From Salinicola socius (GTDB lineage: Bacteria; Pseudomonadota; Gammaproteobacteria; Pseudomonadales; Halomonadaceae): a stretch of 64,000 nucleotides of DNA. Below the pieces are notes generated by a model. The model saw only the letters and a program-made list of their open reading frames with translations. It was not told where the DNA came from and searched no databases. The stretch covers positions 1 through 64,000 of the forward strand of contig NZ_MSDO01000012.1 in assembly GCF_001937195.1 (NCBI RefSeq), written 5' to 3'. Below, piece by piece: positions 41,458 to 50,050 of the stretch; position 1 is the first letter of the stretch; each line of letters opens with the position of its first letter. Made by a program: the position numbers and the translations under genes.

Positions 41458-41700
41458 TCAGCGCCAGAAGGCTTGATGGATCTCTCTATCGACCTGGGCG
41501 CGCGTCAGGCCGATATCCTTCAACTGCCGTTCATCCAATTGTGCCAGCTGCTGGCGTGTGCGCCAGCGCTGCCAAGGGCCCAGGCGATAGCTGCGACGCT
41601 CGATGGGCGGTGCCATGTCTGGACTGACGCTCGAATCGCACCGTGTCGGCTTCCACCGGGCGAAAGTCAGGGAGAGTGAGGAGAGAAGAGCAAGGCGCAT
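41458..41700 (-). CDS. DUF1127 family small protein
   Basis: The C-terminal part matches DUF1127: WQRWRTRQQLAQLDERQLKD followed by IGLTRAQVDREI. Small DUF1127 proteins influence RNA turnover and phosphate or carbon metabolism in alphaproteobacteria; the role here is unknown. With the start at 41700 (GGAG 7 bases upstream) the protein has 80 residues, the first 30 being an unconserved, partly hydrophobic leader. A start at 41616 would give 52 residues, closer to the domain itself. It is divergent from the MocR gene. Confidence 0.75.
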   Translation of the reverse strand: MRLALLSSLSLTFARWKPTRCDSSVSPDMAPPIERRSYRLGPWQRWRTRQQLAQLDERQLKDIGLTRAQVDREIHQAFWR

Positions 41701-41757
41701 GACGGAACTCCGATCGCTGAACGATGGGTCCAGATTACGGAGGCGCGCTTGGATCAT

Positions 41758-41841
41758 ACAGATTCAAGAATACCGAGATTCGATGATACAGATTGGCCCA
41801 CTGGGCTTCTGTATGCTGAATCTGCGCGTGATCTGTATCGT
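41758..41841. promoter_or_regulatory. Candidate MocR operator: ATACAGATT repeats
   Basis: In the DUF1127-mocR intergenic gap, ATACAGATT occurs at 41758-41766 and 41788-41796 (30 bp apart). Inverted versions follow at 41811-41826 (ctgtat and aatctg) and 41832-41840 (gatctgtat). MocR-type regulators generally bind direct repeats next to their own genes, so this is a plausible autoregulatory site. Confidence 0.55.
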
Positions 41842-41895
41842 GTGTTGGAGATTTCCGGCATACACAATGAAGTCACGGATTGACGGAGATGTCTC

Positions 41896-43338
41896 ATGCA
41901 CCGCTACGAACGATTGGCCGATCATCTGCGCGAGCGTATCCAGACGGGCTATTACCGACCCGCTGATCGGTTGCCCTCGGTCCGGGCGCTGGCGGCTTCG
42001 CATGGCGTCAGCCTATCCACCGTGCAGCACGCCTACCACCAGTTGGAAGATGCCCAACTGATCGAGGCGCGGCCCAAGTCGGGCTACTTCGTCTCGCCAC
42101 AGCGGGAGCGGCCGCTGCTGCCACCGGCCGGTCGAACGGCGCAGCGGCCAGTGGAAGTCTCGCAGTGGGAGCAGGTCCGTGAGGGCACCTGCGTGCTGCC
42201 GGATGCCAGCATGCACAATCTGGGCCGCGGGATGCCGGACATCGATGCGCCGACACTCAAGCCGCTGCTGCGGGCGCTGTCCCGCGTCAGCCGGCGTCAG
42301 GATCTGATCGGGCTCAACTACGATACGCTGCATGGCCGTCCCGAACTGCGCGAGCAGATCGCGCGACTCGCGACCGGTCACGGCTGCCGGCTGCACCCCG
42401 ACGACATCGTGGTCACCACCGGCTGTCACGAGGCGATCTCGATCGCCATGCGCGCGGTGTGCGAACCCGGCGGCATCATCGCGGTGGATTCACCGAGCTT
42501 CTATGGTGCGCTGCAGTCGATTCGTGCCTACGGCATGAAGGCGATGGAGATCCCCACCGATCCCGACACCGGAATCAGCCTGGAGGCGCTGGAGCTGGCC
42601 CTGGAGCAGTGGCCGATCCGCGCCATCCAGGTGACGCCGACCTGCAACAATCCGTTGGGCTATACGCTGTCGCTCGAACGCAAGCGAGCGCTCTACGCCC
42701 TGGCGCAGCGCTTCGATGTGGCGATCATCGAAGACGACGTCTACGGCGATCTCAGCTACGCCTTTCCACGGCCGGCGACGATCAAGTCGTTCGACGAGGA
42801 TGGCCGGGTGCTGTTGTGCAGTTCGTTTTCCAAGACCCTGGCCCCGGGGCTGCGCATCGGTTGGATCGTGCCAGGCCGCTATCACGAGCGGGCGCTGCAC
42901 ATGAAGTACGTCGGTACCGGCGCCACCGCCACCCACGGGCAGATGGCGGTGGCGGAGTTCATCCGCGAGGGGCACCACGATCCGCACCTGCGCCGGATGC
43001 GGGCCCAGTATCAGCGCAATCGCAACCTGATGCTGGACGTGATCGCCGACGCCTTTCCGGCCTCGACCCGGGTCAGCTACCCGGCCGGGGGCTTCATGCT
43101 ATGGCTGCAGTGCGAGGGGGATATCGACACCGTCGCGCTCAACGAGCGGCTGATGGCGGAGGAGATTCGTATCGCCCCCGGCGTGATGTTCTCCGCCACC
43201 GGCAAGTACCGCCACTGCCTGCGCTTGAACCACGCCGTGTTCGATGCCGAGATCGCCCATGCGGTGATGCGCGTGGGGCAGCGTGTGACGGAGATGCTGG
43301 CGCAGCGGGCCGACGTCGCACGGCCGGAGACGGCCTGA
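41896..43338 (+). CDS. MocR/PdxR-family transcriptional regulator (GntR-aminotransferase fusion)
   Basis: A 480-residue regulator with an N-terminal GntR winged helix (residues 1-70; LPSVRALAASHGVSLSTVQH) joined to a class I aminotransferase-like PLP domain from about 110. The PLP-lysine motif SSFSKTLAPGLRIGW is intact. Such proteins sense PLP or amino-compound ligands. The only divergent neighbour is a DUF1127 gene, so the regulated pathway is not evident. The gene ends with a hairpin before the convergent hydrolase gene. Confidence 0.9.
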   Translation: MHRYERLADHLRERIQTGYYRPADRLPSVRALAASHGVSLSTVQHAYHQLEDAQLIEARPKSGYFVSPQRERPLLPPAGRTAQRPVEVSQWEQVREGTCVLPDASMHNLGRGMPDIDAPTLKPLLRALSRVSRRQDLIGLNYDTLHGRPELREQIARLATGHGCRLHPDDIVVTTGCHEAISIAMRAVCEPGGIIAVDSPSFYGALQSIRAYGMKAMEIPTDPDTGISLEALELALEQWPIRAIQVTPTCNNPLGYTLSLERKRALYALAQRFDVAIIEDDVYGDLSYAFPRPATIKSFDEDGRVLLCSSFSKTLAPGLRIGWIVPGRYHERALHMKYVGTGATATHGQMAVAEFIREGHHDPHLRRMRAQYQRNRNLMLDVIADAFPASTRVSYPAGGFMLWLQCEGDIDTVALNERLMAEEIRIAPGVMFSATGKYRHCLRLNHAVFDAEIAHAVMRVGQRVTEMLAQRADVARPETA

Positions 43339-43359
43339 TCCTATGCCCTCGATCAGGCC
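43332..43359. terminator. Hairpin between convergent mocR and SGNH hydrolase genes
   Basis: A 9-bp perfect inverted repeat (ggcctgatc / gatcaggcc) with a 10-base loop spans the mocR stop codon and the gap. There is no T-run. It is a plausible shared terminator. Confidence 0.45.
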
Positions 43360-43387
43360 GCTCGGTTGCCGCGCCCGATCTTGGCGC

Positions 43388-44035
43388 TCAGTCGATCAGG
43401 CGAGTCACTTCGGCGGCGATTGCTTCGCCCAGCAGACGCTGCTGATCGGGTTCGAAGTGCACGCCGTCGACTTCACTGACCTGGATCAGGGTGCCGGCGT
43501 CGATGAAGCCGACCCCCGCCTCCCGCGCCATCTTGCGGTAGCGGCTCGCCAACTGGCGCGACTTGCGCTCGCCGCCGGCGAAGATACCGGCCAGGGGACC
43601 GATCTCACGGATCGGCGCCGGCGCGATCAGCAGCACCTTGGGGGCAGCCACGCCGAACTGGGTGCTGACGGTGTCGATCTCCCACAACAGCCGCTGAATG
43701 CTCAGGGCAATATCGTCGGGGGGGACGGAAAAACGCGCCTTGAGATCGTTGGTGCCCAGCATCAGCGTCATCACGTCCAGCGGTAGCTGGCTGAGCAGAC
43801 ACGGGCGCAGGTAGCGCAGACCGTTGAGATGCACCCCTTCGACGGGGTCGTCGTGCAGGGTGGTGCGTGCCGGTAGCCCCTCCTCGATCACCCGCCACTC
43901 GCTGCCGAGGGCCGCGGCCACCACCCCGGTCCAGCGTGTCTCGAAGGGGTAGCGTGAAAGCGGCCCCAGCGCCCTGACCGGTTCGGTACCGTGGGTGTTG
44001 GAGTCGCCGTAGCAGAGCAGGGTACGCGTGGTCAT
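43388..44035 (-). CDS. SGNH/GDSL-family hydrolase
   Basis: A 215-residue serine esterase of the SGNH type, without a signal peptide, so probably cytoplasmic. The four blocks are visible: LCYGDSNTHG (nucleophile Ser), the Gly of block II near GLPARTT, LMLGTNDLK (Asn of block III) and the Asp/His pair DGVHFEPDQQ at the C-terminus. The pattern is closest to arylesterase/acyltransferase members. Its natural substrate is unknown. Confidence 0.88.
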   Translation of the reverse strand: MTTRTLLCYGDSNTHGTEPVRALGPLSRYPFETRWTGVVAAALGSEWRVIEEGLPARTTLHDDPVEGVHLNGLRYLRPCLLSQLPLDVMTLMLGTNDLKARFSVPPDDIALSIQRLLWEIDTVSTQFGVAAPKVLLIAPAPIREIGPLAGIFAGGERKSRQLASRYRKMAREAGVGFIDAGTLIQVSEVDGVHFEPDQQRLLGEAIAAEVTRLID

Positions 44036-44104
44036 CGTGGATCTCCGGTATGCGGTGGCGTTCAGTATGAACGCGGTACGCAGACCACGGTACCCTGGGG
44101 GCGG

Positions 44105-44346
44105 CTAACGCGTGCGGAACACCAGCGCCACGCCGCCGAGGATCGCGGCCATGCCGAGGATGGCCAGCGGCGAGAGCGCGTTGCCCAGCAGCAGATAGTC
44201 CAGCACTGCGGTGACGATCGGCACCAGATAGAACAGGCTGGAGACGTTGACCAGGTTGCCCTGCCGGATCATGCGGTAGAGCAGAAGCTGTGCCAGTACC
44301 GAGATTACCAGCCCTAACCACACCACGGCGACTGGCGGGTTGGTAT
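44105..44346 (-). pseudogene. C-terminal fragment of an EamA/DMT-family transporter
   Basis: The minus strand encodes about 75 residues (VVWLGLVISVLAQLLLYRMI, then VNVSSLFYLVPIVTAVLDYL) typical of the last two to three helices of an EamA permease. There is no matching N-terminal part upstream; the frame closes just inside the Fic gene, which directly abuts it. About 200 expected residues are missing. It looks like a decayed remnant, perhaps truncated when the fic segment arrived. Confidence 0.75.
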
Positions 44347-45504
44347 CTACTCACTTCGCTTTCCGCCATTGATTCGATACCGCGTACTACGCCCGCCACC
44401 GGGCATCGGTTCCAGGCAGCCCTTCTCGACTAGATCCTGAAGGTGGCGCGTGGCGGTAGCTTTACTGACCTTGGCAACCTTCTGGTACTGAGAAGCACTG
44501 ATACCATTTTCGAAGCCACATTCGCCGCCTTCCAGCAGGCGTTCGAGTACTTTGATCTGGGCATCCGACAGCGCTGTCTGGGCGTGTCGTTGCCAGAATC
44601 GCTGACGCTGGAGCGTGCGTTCGATCTTGGCGATGGCCTCGCGCATCGCGGTTTCCAGGGTTTCCAGGAACCAGACCAACCACTCGGTGATATCCATACC
44701 ATCACGCTGGGTGGACTCCAGCACGGTGTAGTAGTCGCTGCGCCTGGCCATGATCGCTTCGGACATAGCGTAAAGCCTGATGCTCTGGGCCTCGGCCTGG
44801 GCCAGGGCACGGTCGGTCAGCGCCCGGGTCAGGCGGCCATTGCCGTCCTCGAACGGGTGCAGGGTGATCAGGTGGAGGTGGCACAACCCGGCGCGTATCA
44901 GGGGATCCAGGGCGTCGTCGCCGAGACTGGTATTGAACCACTCGACGAAATGCGTCAATTCTGTCCCGAGGCTCGAGGCCGGCGGCGCTTCGAAGTGAAC
45001 TCTAGGCTGATCGATACGTCCCGAAACCACCTGCATGGGTCTGTCGTCATCCTGGCGTAATTGCCCAGCGGCGATAGGCTGCAACAGCCCAGGTTCCGGG
45101 AATAGCAGCGCGTGCCAGCGCAGTAGCGTGTCGAGTGTCAGTGGCTTTTGCAGAGCGGTAACCGCCTCGATCATCAGCTCTGCGAGTCCCTCGGAACGCT
45201 GCGAGACGGGATAAGTCGATCCATCGCTCACTCCCAATCGTCTGGCCAGCGAGGACCGTAACGATTGTACGTTGAGCCTTTCGCCTTCGATGGCAGAAGA
45301 ATTGACGATATTGGTCAGCAGTGTGTCTAGCGCTTGTGCCGGATGCGCTGGATCAGCGGGGTGATTCAAACCCAGCAGCTCTCCTTGGCGCAGCGTGGTT
45401 CTACGCAGCACTGGCGCTACGATTTCTGACTGCCAGTGGAATGTTGGCCACTGCGGTTGTTGCCAAATCCAGGTTGGCGATGAAGGTGCTGAGGGAGCGA
45501 TCAT
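44347..45504 (-). CDS. Fic/DOC-family AMP-transferase with C-terminal winged helix
   Basis: Fic proteins transfer AMP or related groups to target hydroxyls. The 385-residue protein has an N-terminal Fic-associated region with the inhibitory motif SSAIEG at 69-74, which marks a class II self-inhibited Fic. The catalytic motif HPFEDGNGR at 216-224 is intact. A C-terminal winged-helix domain (residues 310-380; VSKATATRHLQDLVEKG) suggests DNA binding. No antitoxin gene is visible next to it. It sits between a truncated transporter and mnmE, in a place that looks acquired. Palindromes upstream may be its own operator. Confidence 0.92.
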   Translation of the reverse strand: MIAPSAPSSPTWIWQQPQWPTFHWQSEIVAPVLRRTTLRQGELLGLNHPADPAHPAQALDTLLTNIVNSSAIEGERLNVQSLRSSLARRLGVSDGSTYPVSQRSEGLAELMIEAVTALQKPLTLDTLLRWHALLFPEPGLLQPIAAGQLRQDDDRPMQVVSGRIDQPRVHFEAPPASSLGTELTHFVEWFNTSLGDDALDPLIRAGLCHLHLITLHPFEDGNGRLTRALTDRALAQAEAQSIRLYAMSEAIMARRSDYYTVLESTQRDGMDITEWLVWFLETLETAMREAIAKIERTLQRQRFWQRHAQTALSDAQIKVLERLLEGGECGFENGISASQYQKVAKVSKATATRHLQDLVEKGCLEPMPGGGRSTRYRINGGKRSE

Positions 45505-45523
45505 GGCGCTGCTCGCTTATTCG

Positions 45524-45588
45524 ATGAGCCGAAAGCATAGCATATTCGGCTCAGAAAATGAGCCGAATAGAAATCCTATTCGGCTCAT
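45524..45588. promoter_or_regulatory. Paired palindromes upstream of fic (candidate operator)
   Basis: Four copies of ATGAGCCGAA or its complement form two inverted pairs. The first is tgagccgaa/ttcggctca (45525-45553, 11-bp spacer). The second is atgagccgaatag/ctattcggctcat (45558-45588, 5-bp loop). Their centres are 34 bp apart. They fill the 91-bp gap between mnmE and fic. The second could also fold as a terminator of mnmE, but it lacks a T-run. Confidence 0.65.
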
Positions 45589-45595
45589 TCTCGAG

Positions 45596-46966
45596 TCACT
45601 TGCCGATGCAGAAGCTGCCGAAGATTTCGCCGAGCAGGTCATCGGCGGTGAATTCGCCGGTGATCTCGTTGAGAGCGTGCTGGGCCTCGCGTAGATCCTC
45701 GGCAAGCAGTTCGCCGGCAGCGGCGCCTTCGAGCTGCGCCGCGCCGCTGTCGAGCGCCCGGGCGGCGCGCTCCAGCGCATCGAGATGGCGTCGGCGGGCC
45801 GAGAAACGGCCTTCGGTAGTGGCATCGAACCCCATTACCGCCTTGAGATGCGTCTTCAGGTTATCCACACCCGCACCGGTCTCTGCCGAGATTCGGATCA
45901 CCGGAGGCGTTGTGGATAAATCGAAGTCGCTGCCTTCGCCGCTCTGGTCGATCTTGTTGCGCACCAGCGTCAGCCGGCCGGGGTCGGGCAAGCGTTCGAC
46001 GAATTCCGGCCAGATCTCCGCGGGATCGAGTGACGACGTCTCGCGCCCGTCGACCAGCAGCAGTACGCGATCCGCCTTCTCGATCTCCGCCCAGGCACGC
46101 TGAACGCCGATCCTCTCCACCGCATCCGGCGTGTCGCGCAGTCCGGCGGTATCGATGACGTGCAGCGGCATGCCGTCGAGATGAATATGTTCGCGCAACA
46201 CATCGCGAGTGGTGCCTTCGATCTCGGTGACGATGGCGCTGTCACGCTCGGTCAGGCGATTGAGCAGACTCGACTTGCCGGCATTGGGCCGCCCGGCGAT
46301 CACCACGTTCATGCCTTCGCGCATCAGCGAGCCCTGATTGGCGGCGGCACGGACGGTTTCCAGCGTCTGCCGCAGCGTTGCCAGCCTGGCGGCAACCACG
46401 CCGTCGGCGAGAAAATCGATCTCCTCCTCGGGAAAATCGATGGCGGCTTCGACGTAGAGGCGCAGCTGAATCAGCTCGCTGACCAGCTGCGACACGCGTT
46501 GCGAGAACTCGCCCTGCAGTGAGCGCAGCGCGTTTTCAGCCGCGGCGCGGGAGCTGGCATCGATCAGATCGGCGATCGCCTCGGCCTGGGCCAGGTCGAG
46601 CTTGTCGTTGAGAAAGGCGCGCTCGGAAAATTCTCCCGGACGCGCCAGCCGTGCCCCCAACTGCACACAGCGTTCCAGCAGCATATCCATCAGCACCGGA
46701 CCGCCATGGCCCTGAAGTTCGAGTACGTCTTCGCCGGTAAAGGAGTGGGGGCCGGGGAAATAGAGCGCGATCCCTTCATCGATGACGTTGGTGTCACCGT
46801 GAAACGCCCCGTAGTGGGCGTAGCGTGGCGTCGGCTGGTGGCCGAGAATGGTCGCCGCCAGCGTTCTCGCCGACGGCCCCGAGACGCGCACGATGCCGAC
46901 GCCGCCGCGCCCGGGCGGCGTGGCCAGGGCAGCGATGGTGTCCTGACGATAAAGCGGCGCGTTCAT
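45596..46966 (-). CDS. mnmE: tRNA uridine-5-carboxymethylaminomethyl(34) synthesis GTPase MnmE
   Basis: MnmE is the GTPase partner of MnmG. The 456-residue protein has the N-terminal tetrahydrofolate-binding domain ([19 protein letters not shown]), a GTPase domain inserted in a helical domain ([14 protein letters not shown] at about 224-237, [12 protein letters not shown]), and the C-terminal CIGK motif whose Cys is needed for modification. Length matches E. coli (454). It is downstream of yidC but separated by about 150 bp and lies 24.7 kb from mnmG. Confidence 0.97.
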   Translation of the reverse strand: MNAPLYRQDTIAALATPPGRGGVGIVRVSGPSARTLAATILGHQPTPRYAHYGAFHGDTNVIDEGIALYFPGPHSFTGEDVLELQGHGGPVLMDMLLERCVQLGARLARPGEFSERAFLNDKLDLAQAEAIADLIDASSRAAAENALRSLQGEFSQRVSQLVSELIQLRLYVEAAIDFPEEEIDFLADGVVAARLATLRQTLETVRAAANQGSLMREGMNVVIAGRPNAGKSSLLNRLTERDSAIVTEIEGTTRDVLREHIHLDGMPLHVIDTAGLRDTPDAVERIGVQRAWAEIEKADRVLLLVDGRETSSLDPAEIWPEFVERLPDPGRLTLVRNKIDQSGEGSDFDLSTTPPVIRISAETGAGVDNLKTHLKAVMGFDATTEGRFSARRRHLDALERAARALDSGAAQLEGAAAGELLAEDLREAQHALNEITGEFTADDLLGEIFGSFCIGK

Positions 46967-47119
46967 GGCAATCTCCGGTCGGTGACTTCGGGGGGCGGGT
47001 TCAGGGCGGCAGGGTCATGCCGCTTTGCGATCTCGCCGAAACAGTGTCCGTGGTCAGGTGTTGAAACGCCAGACCCCCGCCGGGGCGGGGGTCTGGGAGT
47101 AGCACAGGCAAGCTCGATA

Positions 47120-48811
47120 TCAGCCTTTGGCTTTCACGGCCTTGCCGCTGTCGCCGGCATCTTCCTTCAACACCTTGTTGGTGATGAACCACTGCTGGAG
47201 GATCGAGATGCTGTTGTTCACGATCCAGTAGATCACCAGGCCGGCCGGGAACCACAGGAAGAAGAAGGTGAAGACAACCGGCAGCATCTTCATGATCTTC
47301 GCCTGCATCGGGTCCGGCGGCGTCGGGTTCAGGAACTGCTGCAGCAGCATTGTGCCGCCCATGATGATCGGCAGGATGAAGTACGGATCCTTGGCCGACA
47401 GATCGTTGATCCACAACATGAACGGTGCATGGCGCAGTTCGACCGACTCCATCAGCATCCAGTAGAGCGCGATGAACACCGGCATCTGAATGACCATCGG
47501 CAGACAGCCGCCCAGAGGATTGATCTTCTCCTTCTGGTAGAACTTCATCATCTCCTGCGACATGCGCTGGCGATCGTCTCCGTACTGCTCCTTGAGCCGT
47601 TTCATCTCCGGGCCCATCTTGCGCATCCGCGCCATCGACTTGTAAGCCTTGGCGGCGAGCGGGAACAGCACGATCTTGACGCAGACGGTCAGCAGGACGA
47701 TGGACCAGCCCCAGTTGCCGATCAGGCCATGGATCTTCTCCAGCAGCCAGAACAGCGGATTGGCCAGGAACCACAGCCAGCCGAAGTCAACGGTCAGCTC
47801 CAGGTTGGGTGCCACGGCCTCGAGACGATCCTGCACTTTCGGGCCCACGAACAGGGTGGCAGCGAGCGTCGCCTGCTGGCCGGGTTCGATGGTCCGGTTG
47901 GGGCCGGCAAATGCGGCAACCGTGCGATCGCGGTTGTCGACGTTGCCGTAGTAGAGGTTCTGCTGGTCGGGATTCGGCACCCAGGCGGAAGTGAAGTAGT
48001 GCTGGATCATCGCGACCCAGCCGCCTTTCACGTCGCGGTTCTGGAAGTTGCCCTTGCGGATATCCTCGAAGTCGACCTTGCTGTATTTCTCTTCAGGCGA
48101 AGAAAATGCGGCGCCCAGGAACGAGTGCATGCCGACGCCCTGGCCGCTGGTCGGATCGGGGCTCTGGTCGCGGGCCAACTGGCCGATGAAGCGGGCGGTG
48201 ACCGGTTGCTGGCTCTCGTTGTCGATCAGGTATTCGACCTTGACCGCATAGTCGTCACGCTTGATGACGAAGCGCTTGATGATATCGACGCCGTTGACGC
48301 TGCCATGCAGGTCGACATTGATCGAGTCCTCACCTTCGCTGAGCTGGTAGCTGTTCTGGTCGGCGGTGAACGGAATGCGACCCGAATGCCCTTCAATCTG
48401 CAGCCCGGACTTGGCCACGTAGCTGCGCACGTTGTTGTCGCTGAGCAGCACGAAAGGGGTATTGGAGTCGAGGGCCTGATCATGACCGAACAGCGCTGCG
48501 TAGACGATATCGCCGCCGTTGGGATTGATGCGCAGATCCAGCACGTCGCTCTGGACCTGGATCAGATTGCTGCCCTGAGCCGGATCGGCGTCAGCGGGCA
48601 TGTCGTCCTGAATCGGTTTGGCGTTGCCGTCACTGTCCGTCGGTACGGAAAGCGTTCCGCCTTCGCTGCTGTCGCTGTTACCCGCAGAGGCCGCCATCTC
48701 CGGCGCCGGGTTGTTCACGACGTTCTGACCGTAGTCCTGATTCCACTGCATGATCAGCAGATAGGCCAGTACGGCCAGCGGAATCACGAAAAGGAGTCGT
48801 TTCAAATCCAT
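47120..48811 (-). CDS. yidC: Membrane protein insertase YidC
   Basis: YidC inserts and folds inner-membrane proteins. The 563-residue protein has an N-terminal signal-anchor (MDLKRLLFVIPLAVLAYLLI), a large periplasmic beta domain to about 340, and the C-terminal five-helix insertase core (GNWGWSIVLLTVCVKIVLFP, MYQKEKINPLGGCLP-like text, PVFIALYWML). The conserved hydrophilic-groove Arg lies in the first core helix region. It follows rnpA after about 105 bp; no yidD gene lies between. Confidence 0.97.
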   Translation of the reverse strand: MDLKRLLFVIPLAVLAYLLIMQWNQDYGQNVVNNPAPEMAASAGNSDSSEGGTLSVPTDSDGNAKPIQDDMPADADPAQGSNLIQVQSDVLDLRINPNGGDIVYAALFGHDQALDSNTPFVLLSDNNVRSYVAKSGLQIEGHSGRIPFTADQNSYQLSEGEDSINVDLHGSVNGVDIIKRFVIKRDDYAVKVEYLIDNESQQPVTARFIGQLARDQSPDPTSGQGVGMHSFLGAAFSSPEEKYSKVDFEDIRKGNFQNRDVKGGWVAMIQHYFTSAWVPNPDQQNLYYGNVDNRDRTVAAFAGPNRTIEPGQQATLAATLFVGPKVQDRLEAVAPNLELTVDFGWLWFLANPLFWLLEKIHGLIGNWGWSIVLLTVCVKIVLFPLAAKAYKSMARMRKMGPEMKRLKEQYGDDRQRMSQEMMKFYQKEKINPLGGCLPMVIQMPVFIALYWMLMESVELRHAPFMLWINDLSAKDPYFILPIIMGGTMLLQQFLNPTPPDPMQAKIMKMLPVVFTFFFLWFPAGLVIYWIVNNSISILQQWFITNKVLKEDAGDSGKAVKAKG

Positions 48812-48916
48812 ATAGAGGTCTGCCCGGTAAGGGAGTGGGTCAGTGGGCGCCGGGCATCGACGGTCGACCGGCGGAGCTCGCCGATGCGTCCTGGCCTTCG
48901 GCGCAGGGAGGTCCGA

Positions 48917-49300
48917 TCAGGATGACGAGGCGTCTTGGCGCGTCTGACGGGTGGACTTTTCCAGGCGCTTCCACATGCCATTGAGCTGGCGAGAGAAGCT
49001 GGCGTTGTCCAACTCGTGTACCCCTCGTCGAGCGAGGATGACGATGTCCACTGCCGGTAAACGATGCTGTTGATGGCGAATGGATTCGCGCACGAGGCGT
49101 TTGAGACGGTTGCGGTCGACGGCACGGCGCACGTTCTTTCTGCTGAAGATCAACCCGATCCGCGGATGGCCCAGAGCGTTGGGTCGGGCCAACGCGAGCA
49201 ATCCTTTACCATGGACCTTGTAAGGCGCGTGGTCGAAAACGTGCTTGTAGTCCCCGGCGTTCAGCAAGCGAAGCTGCCGGGGAAAACGCTGATCAGACAC
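48917..49300 (-). CDS. rnpA: Ribonuclease P protein component
   Basis: RnpA is the protein subunit of RNase P, needed for 5' maturation of tRNAs. The 127-residue basic protein has the hallmark RNR motif in NVRRAVDRNRLKRLVRES (residues 57-74) and the N-terminal LRLLNAGDYKHVF. It lies 11 bp after rpmH and is probably co-transcribed with it. Confidence 0.96.
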   Translation of the reverse strand: MSDQRFPRQLRLLNAGDYKHVFDHAPYKVHGKGLLALARPNALGHPRIGLIFSRKNVRRAVDRNRLKRLVRESIRHQQHRLPAVDIVILARRGVHELDNASFSRQLNGMWKRLEKSTRQTRQDASSS

Positions 49301-49311
49301 CCGGTATCCGA

Positions 49312-49446
49312 TCAGGCGCTAAGACGCTTACGACCTTTGGCGCGACGACGAGCAATCACCTGACGGCCGTTTTTGGTGGCCATGCGGGCGCGAAAACCGT
49401 GGACGCGCTTACGCTTCAGAACGCTAGGCTGGAAAGTACGTTTCAT
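49312..49446 (-). CDS. rpmH: 50S ribosomal protein L34
   Basis: A 44-residue highly basic protein beginning [20 protein letters not shown] and ending KRLSA, the standard L34 sequence. It heads rpmH-rnpA and is preceded by a clear promoter near 49547-49575. Confidence 0.98.
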   Translation of the reverse strand: MKRTFQPSVLKRKRVHGFRARMATKNGRQVIARRRAKGRKRLSA

Positions 49447-49546
49447 AGCTGCTGATTCCCAATTAGTTGATTTCTAAAGAAAACGGGTTGAAACGGGATG
49501 CCCGATACGTTTGCGGGAAGCGGGCTCGCTCGACTCAAGAGCGGGA

Positions 49547-49575
49547 ATTCTAGTGAATCCGCGGTTCCGGTGCAA
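49547..49575 (-). promoter_or_regulatory. Sigma-70 promoter of rpmH-rnpA
   Basis: On the minus strand TTGCAC (49575-49570) and TAGAAT (49552-49547) are separated by 17 bp, about 100 bases before rpmH. A perfect DnaA box (49588-49596) lies 12 bp upstream of the -35 hexamer. Confidence 0.75.
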
Positions 49576-49587
49576 TTTTTCCTTGAA

Positions 49588-49983
49588 TTATCCACACCCT
49601 GTTCGGGGGCTGTCGCCGGCCGAAACGAATCTTGTGGGATGCTGAGGGAGTGCCGAATTCCCGCTGGCTCGCGTGGAACGGACAGCGGTCGAATCCCGAG
49701 GTGAGATCGCAGTTCACTGACGGTGTCAATCACACCATGTGGTTAACGATGGGGATAACCTTTGTGTATAAGCCATTTAAATCCTTTATAAACATTGGTT
49801 TATAGTAATTCTAAGGTTGTGGGGAAGTTGCGCGTGACCGGTGTACAGACTGGGTACGATGGGCACGGGAATGGGCCGCTCGATACAGGTTATCCCAGGC
49901 TGTCACCAAGAAATCCACAGTTTGATGAGCCTGCTCCGCACTCAGTTATCCACAATTTTTCGATTTTATCCCCGTGTGGATAA
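49588..49983. other. Candidate replication origin / dnaA regulatory region (rpmH-dnaA gap)
   Basis: The 604-bp rpmH-dnaA gap has three perfect DnaA boxes, TTATCCACA at 49588-49596, 49946-49954 and (minus) 49975-49983, and a further consensus match TTATACACA (minus, 49763-49771). Weaker variants occur at 49752-49759 and 49890-49898. A strongly A+T-rich block at 49771-49815 could be an unwinding element. This is the location of oriC in Pseudomonas. The boxes nearest dnaA probably also serve its autoregulation. No gene lies in the gap. Confidence 0.75.
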
Positions 49984-50050
49984 CCTCGTGGGTCGACGCT
50001 ACACTGTGCGCCCGTTTTTCCATTCTTCTCTCAACGTTCGGTGAGGTCGT

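Noticed and set aside
46706-48925. 739-codon open frame opposite yidC and the end of mnmE
   Set aside because: It is antisense to two well-supported genes and has no recognisable motif.
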